A stretch of 64,000 nucleotides of DNA from Defluviibacillus sp043739385. GTDB lineage: Bacteria; Pseudomonadota; Gammaproteobacteria; Burkholderiales; Burkholderiaceae_C. This document shows positions 60,294 to 64,000 of this stretch, in pieces (the stretch's first letter is position 1; the number at the start of each line of letters is the position of its first letter). Under the pieces are notes generated by a model. The model was given only the letters and a program-made list of their open reading frames with translations, did no database searches and was not told the origin of the DNA. The position numbers and the translations under genes are program-made. The stretch lies in NCBI GenBank assembly GCA_043739385.1, contig JAYUED010000007.1, positions 84,424 through 148,423 of the forward strand. Direction: 5' to 3'.

Positions 60294-61978
60294 GGTTGCT
60301 CGCCCTGCATTTCTACGCTGAGCACCGCACCCAGCATCTCGCGCGCATGCGCCAGCGTAGTGTCTGACAGACGTTCACCGCCCAGCATACGGGCAACTTC
60401 TTTCACCCGACGCTCCCCGGAAACGCCCTGCAATGTGCTGAACGTATCGCCCTCCACGCTTTGTTTACTGACCAGCAACTGCTGATTTGCACAGGCTGCG
60501 ACTTGGGGTAAGTGCGTGACCGCCAGCACTTGGCGGTGCGCGCCCAGGCGACGCATCAGCTTGCCAACGGTTTCGGCCACTGCGCCGCCAATGCCTGAAT
60601 CCACCTCGTCAAAAATCAATGTGGGCGCGCTACCGAGCTGGCTGGTTGTGACGGCAATCGCCAACGCAATCCGCGACAACTCCCCGCCTGACGCCACCTT
60701 GCCTACTGGGCGGGGTGGATGCCCGGCGTGTCCCGCAACTAAAAATTCCACGGCATCTAGCCCTAGTTGACCCAACTCAGGCAAGGACTGAACTGACACC
60801 GCAAAGCGCCCGCCCTTCATGCCCAGGTCTTGCATGGCATCGGTAACAGCGGCGGAGAGCTTGGGCGCGGCTTTTATACGGGATTTTGAAATCAGCTTTG
60901 CTTCTGCAAGGTATTGGACTTGCGCGCGCTTCTCAGATTGTTCTAAAGCTATTAAATCCGTAGCGGCATCGAGCGTTATTAACTCTTGCTTCCAACTGTT
61001 TAGCAAACCGTACAAATCCTCAGGCGGGCGACGGTAGCGCCGTGCTAGCGACATCCACAGCCCCATGCGTTCGTCCAGCTCGGCCACACCTTCAAAGTCC
61101 AGATCGGTATGACGCAGATACTGGTGCAGCGTGTGGGTGGCATCCTCGGCCTGGGCTAGACTTGACGCCAGCACATCAGCGAGTTCACGGAACTGCGGCT
61201 CTAAGTGCTCGTAGCGGCGCAACGCATCCACAGCGTGCGAGAGCTGCGAGATGGCGCTGTTGTCGTCGCTCTTATCGTCGTTCTCCAGTGTGGTCAGCGC
61301 TTGAGTAGCGGCGTCCAGCAGCGCTTGGGCGTTTGAGAGGCGGGCATGGCGGCTGTTGATCTCGTCCCATTCACCTGTCTGCGGTGCCAGTTTGGCGAGT
61401 TCGCTAATTTGCCAACTCAAGCGCTCGCGTTCGCTTTGCAAGCTGATCTGTGCGCCGCGTGCGTCTTGCAGCCGTTTGTGGGCATCGCGCCAAACTTGCC
61501 ACAGCTGATTCAGGTTCTTCAGGTTGTTACCTGCATAAGCATCGAGCAATCGGCGTACCGAATCAGCCCGAGTCAGGCTTTGCCAGGCGTGCTGGCCATG
61601 AATGTCTAGCAGCTGTTCCCCCAGTTCCCGGAGCTGGGTGGCGGTAGCCGGACTGCCGTTGATCCAGGCGCGACTTTTGCCTTGGGTGTCGATTACCCGG
61701 CGCAGTAGCAGGGTTGGCGCAGAGTCAAAACCGGCCGCCTCCAGCCAAGTCGCCAGAGTATCAGGTGTGCCAAATTCAGCACACACCTCAGCCCTACTGG
61801 CACCAGCGCGTACTACGCCGGCGTCAGCCCGCGCGCCCAAGGTCAGTTGCAGGGCGTCAATCAGAATAGATTTACCAGCCCCAGTTTCACCTGTCAGCAC
61901 GGTAAAACCGCTGGTCAGCTCTACTTCCAGTTCCCGCACGATCACAAAATCGCGCAACACAATCCGTTTAAGCGCCAC
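60290..61978 (-). CDS. recN: DNA repair protein RecN
   Basis: A 562-residue SMC-like ATPase for double-strand break repair. Walker A TVLTGETGAGKSILIDAL near residues 28-45, signature ASGGELSRIALAI near 465-478, Walker B LIFDEVDSGIGG, with a long coiled-coil middle. It starts with GTG right after the nadK stop (TAAGTG). A GCTAY-N7-RTAGC copy lies at 60948-60964. Confidence 0.96.
   Translation of the reverse strand: MALKRIVLRDFVIVRELEVELTSGFTVLTGETGAGKSILIDALQLTLGARADAGVVRAGASRAEVCAEFGTPDTLATWLEAAGFDSAPTLLLRRVIDTQGKSRAWINGSPATATQLRELGEQLLDIHGQHAWQSLTRADSVRRLLDAYAGNNLKNLNQLWQVWRDAHKRLQDARGAQISLQSERERLSWQISELAKLAPQTGEWDEINSRHARLSNAQALLDAATQALTTLENDDKSDDNSAISQLSHAVDALRRYEHLEPQFRELADVLASSLAQAEDATHTLHQYLRHTDLDFEGVAELDERMGLWMSLARRYRRPPEDLYGLLNSWKQELITLDAATDLIALEQSEKRAQVQYLAEAKLISKSRIKAAPKLSAAVTDAMQDLGMKGGRFAVSVQSLPELGQLGLDAVEFLVAGHAGHPPRPVGKVASGGELSRIALAIAVTTSQLGSAPTLIFDEVDSGIGGAVAETVGKLMRRLGAHRQVLAVTHLPQVAACANQQLLVSKQSVEGDTFSTLQGVSGERRVKEVARMLGGERLSDTTLAHAREMLGAVLSVEMQGEQP
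60948..60964. repeat. Interrupted palindrome GCTAY-N7-RTAGC, copy 4
   Basis: GCTATTAAATCCGTAGC in recN. On the coding (minus) strand it reads Ala-Thr-Asp-Leu-Ile-Ala, the same phase as the other copies. Confidence 0.8.
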
Positions 61979-62872
61979 TTATGCGCCTCCTTCATTCCAA
62001 TGCAGCTTTTTACGCAAAGTATCAAAATAATTCCAGCCCAAGGGATGCAAAAAGCGTACACGGTGCTGCGAGCGCTTTACCAAAATGCGGTCTCCATGCT
62101 GCAAAGACGCTAGTGATTGCATGTCAAAGTTGGCGCTGGCATCGCGACCTGCTACTAACTCAATAGCAACTTCTGAAGCATCGGCAAGCACAATAGGCCT
62201 GTTTGACAACGTATGTGGTGCAATCGGTACCAGCACCCAGCCAGGAATGGTGGGGTGCAGCAGAGGCCCACCGGCAGATAGCGCATACGCCGTAGACCCT
62301 GTGGGCGAGGCCATGATGAGCCCGTCCGCCCGCTGGCTCGCCACAAAATGCCCGTCCACCTCAACCCGAAGTTCCACCATGCCCGAGGTTGCCCCTCGAT
62401 TGACGACCACATCGTTCATTGCGAGCGCGTCGTAGACGCAAAGACCGTCGCGCATCACGCGGGCATGCATTAGGCTGCGGTGGTCTTCGGTGAACTCGCC
62501 GCGCAGCATCGGCGCGAGCGTGGCCGCGTAGTCGTCGAGCGGAATGTCGGTGATAAAGCCCAGTCGGCCTTGGTTGATGCCAATCAAGGGCACACCATGC
62601 CGTGCCAGTTGGCGGCCAATGCCCAGCATGGTGCCGTCGCCACCTACCACCAGTCCCAAGTCGCAGTGCTCGCCAATGCCGGTGACATTACGGACGTCGA
62701 AATCGGTGATGCCGGTACTTTCTGCGGTTTGTTGCTCCAGCACCACCGTGCAACCTTGGGTCTCCAGAAAGCGTGCAATACCTTTGAGCACCTCCCCAGA
62801 AGACGCGACAGAAAGACCCGGCATGACCGTGTTGTATTTGCCGATTAAGGCGACTGTGCGAAATTGGGTCAT
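61979..62872 (-). CDS. nadK: NAD kinase
   Basis: A 297-residue enzyme that makes NADP+. GGDGTMLGIGR near residues 73-83 is the diagnostic diacylglycerol-kinase-type motif; GLIMASPTGSTAYALSAGGP is the second. The ATG at 62872 gives MTQFRTVALIGKY; a second in-frame ATG lies 3 bp upstream. Its stop directly precedes the recN GTG. Confidence 0.96.
   Translation of the reverse strand: MTQFRTVALIGKYNTVMPGLSVASSGEVLKGIARFLETQGCTVVLEQQTAESTGITDFDVRNVTGIGEHCDLGLVVGGDGTMLGIGRQLARHGVPLIGINQGRLGFITDIPLDDYAATLAPMLRGEFTEDHRSLMHARVMRDGLCVYDALAMNDVVVNRGATSGMVELRVEVDGHFVASQRADGLIMASPTGSTAYALSAGGPLLHPTIPGWVLVPIAPHTLSNRPIVLADASEVAIELVAGRDASANFDMQSLASLQHGDRILVKRSQHRVRFLHPLGWNYFDTLRKKLHWNEGGA
62151..62167. repeat. 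Interrupted palindrome GCTAY-N7-RTAGC, copy 5
   Basis: GCTACTAACTCAATAGC in nadK, read on the coding strand as Ala-Ile-Glu-Leu-Val-Ala. Confidence 0.8.
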
Positions 62873-62903
62873 CATGCGCAAATTACATCATTAAAATCAC
62901 GCC

Positions 62904-63911
62904 ATGCTCGATGAACGCGCCAAGTTGTTGTTGAAAGCCCTCGTCGAACGCTATATCGCCGACGGCCAGCCGGTAGGATCGCGCACGCTTTCCAAGGCAT
63001 CTGGACTGGAACTGTCTCCCGCCACTATTAGAAATGTGATGTCAGACCTGGAAGAGCTGGGCCTGATAGCCAGTCCCCACACCTCAGCCGGACGTATACC
63101 CACTGCCAAGGGCTATCGCCTGTTCGTAGACACCATGCTGACAGTGCAGCGCGACCAGTTCGCGGGCGCCAGTCTTGCCCCCGATCAACCGCAAAAAGTA
63201 ATTGCCAGCGCAGCCAGTCTGCTGTCAAACCTCTCCCAATTCGTCGGCGTAGTGATCGCCCCACGCCGCAATTCGGTCTTTAGGCATATTGAATTTTTGC
63301 GCCTGTCTGAGCGCCGTATCCTGGTCATCATCGTCTCGCCTGAAGGCGATGTACAAAACCGGGTGATCTTTACCGACGTGGATTACGCCCCTAGTCAATT
63401 GATTGAGGCGGCAAATTACCTGAACACCAACTATGTGGGTATGGCGATTGAGCAGGTACGCGAGCGCATTCAAAACGAAGTCGAGACCTTGCGCGGCGAG
63501 ATTGCCAGCCTGATGCAAGCGGCGGTGGTGGTCAGTTCCGAAGCCATCATTACTGACGTACAAGAAGAAGTAGTGATCTCTGGTGAGCGAAACTTGCTGG
63601 CCGTGAGCGATTTTTCTAACGATATGGGGCATTTAAGGCGAGCGTTTGAGCTTTTCGAGCAAAAAGCGCAGTTGATGCGTCTACTTGATATTTCCAGCCG
63701 CGCCGAAGGTGTACGTATCTTCATCGGTGGCGAGAGCAAGGTCGTCCCGTTTGAAGAGCTGTCCATCGTCAGCGCCCCCTATGAGGTGGACGGAAAGATC
63801 GTCGGCACTCTGGGTGTGATCGGCCCCACTCGCATGCCTTATGACCGGATGATTCAAATTGTGGACATCACTTCGCGCTTGGTCAGCAACGCACTTAGTC
63901 ACAGCAAGTAA
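62904..63911 (+). CDS. hrcA: Heat-inducible transcription repressor HrcA
   Basis: A 335-residue repressor that in the family binds CIRCE operators of groESL and dnaK genes. The N-terminal winged helix MLDERAKLLLKALVERYIADGQPVGSRTLSK and SPATIRNVMSDLEELGLIASPHTSAGRIPT are diagnostic, followed by the IDD and effector-like domains (FIGGESKVVPFEELSIVSAPY). It is divergent from nadK with only 31 bp between the start codons. No CIRCE element was seen in the window. Confidence 0.97.
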   Translation: MLDERAKLLLKALVERYIADGQPVGSRTLSKASGLELSPATIRNVMSDLEELGLIASPHTSAGRIPTAKGYRLFVDTMLTVQRDQFAGASLAPDQPQKVIASAASLLSNLSQFVGVVIAPRRNSVFRHIEFLRLSERRILVIIVSPEGDVQNRVIFTDVDYAPSQLIEAANYLNTNYVGMAIEQVRERIQNEVETLRGEIASLMQAAVVVSSEAIITDVQEEVVISGERNLLAVSDFSNDMGHLRRAFELFEQKAQLMRLLDISSRAEGVRIFIGGESKVVPFEELSIVSAPYEVDGKIVGTLGVIGPTRMPYDRMIQIVDITSRLVSNALSHSK

Positions 63912-63962
63912 ACCCAATCCGCCAAAACCAAGGCGTGCGTCTCATACAATGCGAGCTGGTCA

Positions 63963-64000
63963 GGGCCGTTAGCTCAGTTGGTTAGAGCAGAGGACTCATA
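63963..64000 (+). tRNA. tRNA-Met (anticodon CAU), cut by the window edge
   Basis: The 5' half is present: acceptor strand GGGCCGT, TA, D-arm GCTC/GAGC, anticodon stem GAGGA and loop CTCAT up to A. A TACAAT at 63946-63951 is a possible -10. Elongator Met fits the GGGCCG acceptor best; tRNA-Ile2 with the same DNA anticodon cannot be fully excluded without the 3' half. Confidence 0.8.

Noticed and set aside
62873..62903. CIRCE operator for HrcA autoregulation
   Set aside because: The 31-bp gap lacks TTAGCACTC-N9-GAGTGCTAA, and no CIRCE was seen elsewhere in the window.
1..64000. CRISPR array, insertion sequence, prophage or integron
   Set aside because: No regularly spaced repeats, transposase or integrase, terminal inverted repeats or phage structural genes were found on either strand.

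Overview
The window is a chromosomal segment of a betaproteobacterium of the order Burkholderiales, most likely family Comamonadaceae. This is inferred from three things. The housekeeping gene order is typical of that group: petABC-sspAB-tRNA-Thr; dciA-like gene, M23 peptidase, secA, argJ, DUF815 ATPase, mutT, yacG, zapD, coaE, pilD, pilC, pilB; ftsY, M16 pair, rsmD, coaD; and pth, rplY, prs, tRNA-Gln, ispE, lolB. It also carries a Bug/TctC-type receptor and a DUF1631 gene. I found no insertion sequence, prophage or CRISPR array. About 58 genes, three tRNAs (one cut by the right edge) and several short repeats fill nearly all of the sequence.

Layout. 0-6 kb is a catabolic block: a truncated tripartite-tricarboxylate receptor on the minus strand, divergent from a flavin aromatic hydroxylase, a small DUF2783 partner, homogentisate dioxygenase, fumarylacetoacetase and a cupin. 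The divergent gap holds two copies of the palindrome TTGCG-NN-CGCAA, a likely operator pair. 6-17 kb holds an RhlE-type helicase, EttA, a DUF1631 protein, a TauE/SafE permease, an HtrA-type protease, a cysteine-rich protein, Nif3, PdxA and MscL. 17.6-22 kb is the cytochrome bc1 operon followed by sspA-sspB and tRNA-Thr. 22-31 kb holds a dciA-like gene coupled to an unusual UvrD-family helicase, then an M23 peptidase, secA, argJ, a DUF815 ATPase and a Nudix hydrolase. 31-39 kb is a minus-strand run from ftsY through pilBCD and coaE to zapD and yacG.

39-43 kb has a pair of M16 peptidases (one with the zinc motif, one without), rsmD and coaD. 43.3-48.5 kb is a complete five-gene peptide ABC transporter operon that appears to have been placed between coaD and the YfhL-type ferredoxin gene, which are usually neighbours. 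48.5-55 kb runs from ferredoxin through pth, rplY, prs, tRNA-Gln, ispE, lolB and a large TPR protein. 55-64 kb is rich in genome maintenance: mutM, a dynamin-like GTPase and mutY on the plus strand, then nadK, recN and rapZ on the minus strand, hrcA, and the start of a tRNA-Met.

The most unexpected signals are: a 17-bp interrupted palindrome GCTAY-N7-RTAGC found at least five times inside genes, always in the same reading phase; the dynamin-like GTPase set between the two 8-oxoguanine repair glycosylases; the translational coupling of a replicative-helicase loader (DciA) to a UvrD-like helicase with an altered Walker A motif; and the divergent operator pair of the aromatic operon. All functions are read from sequence and family knowledge; nothing was computed by database search.
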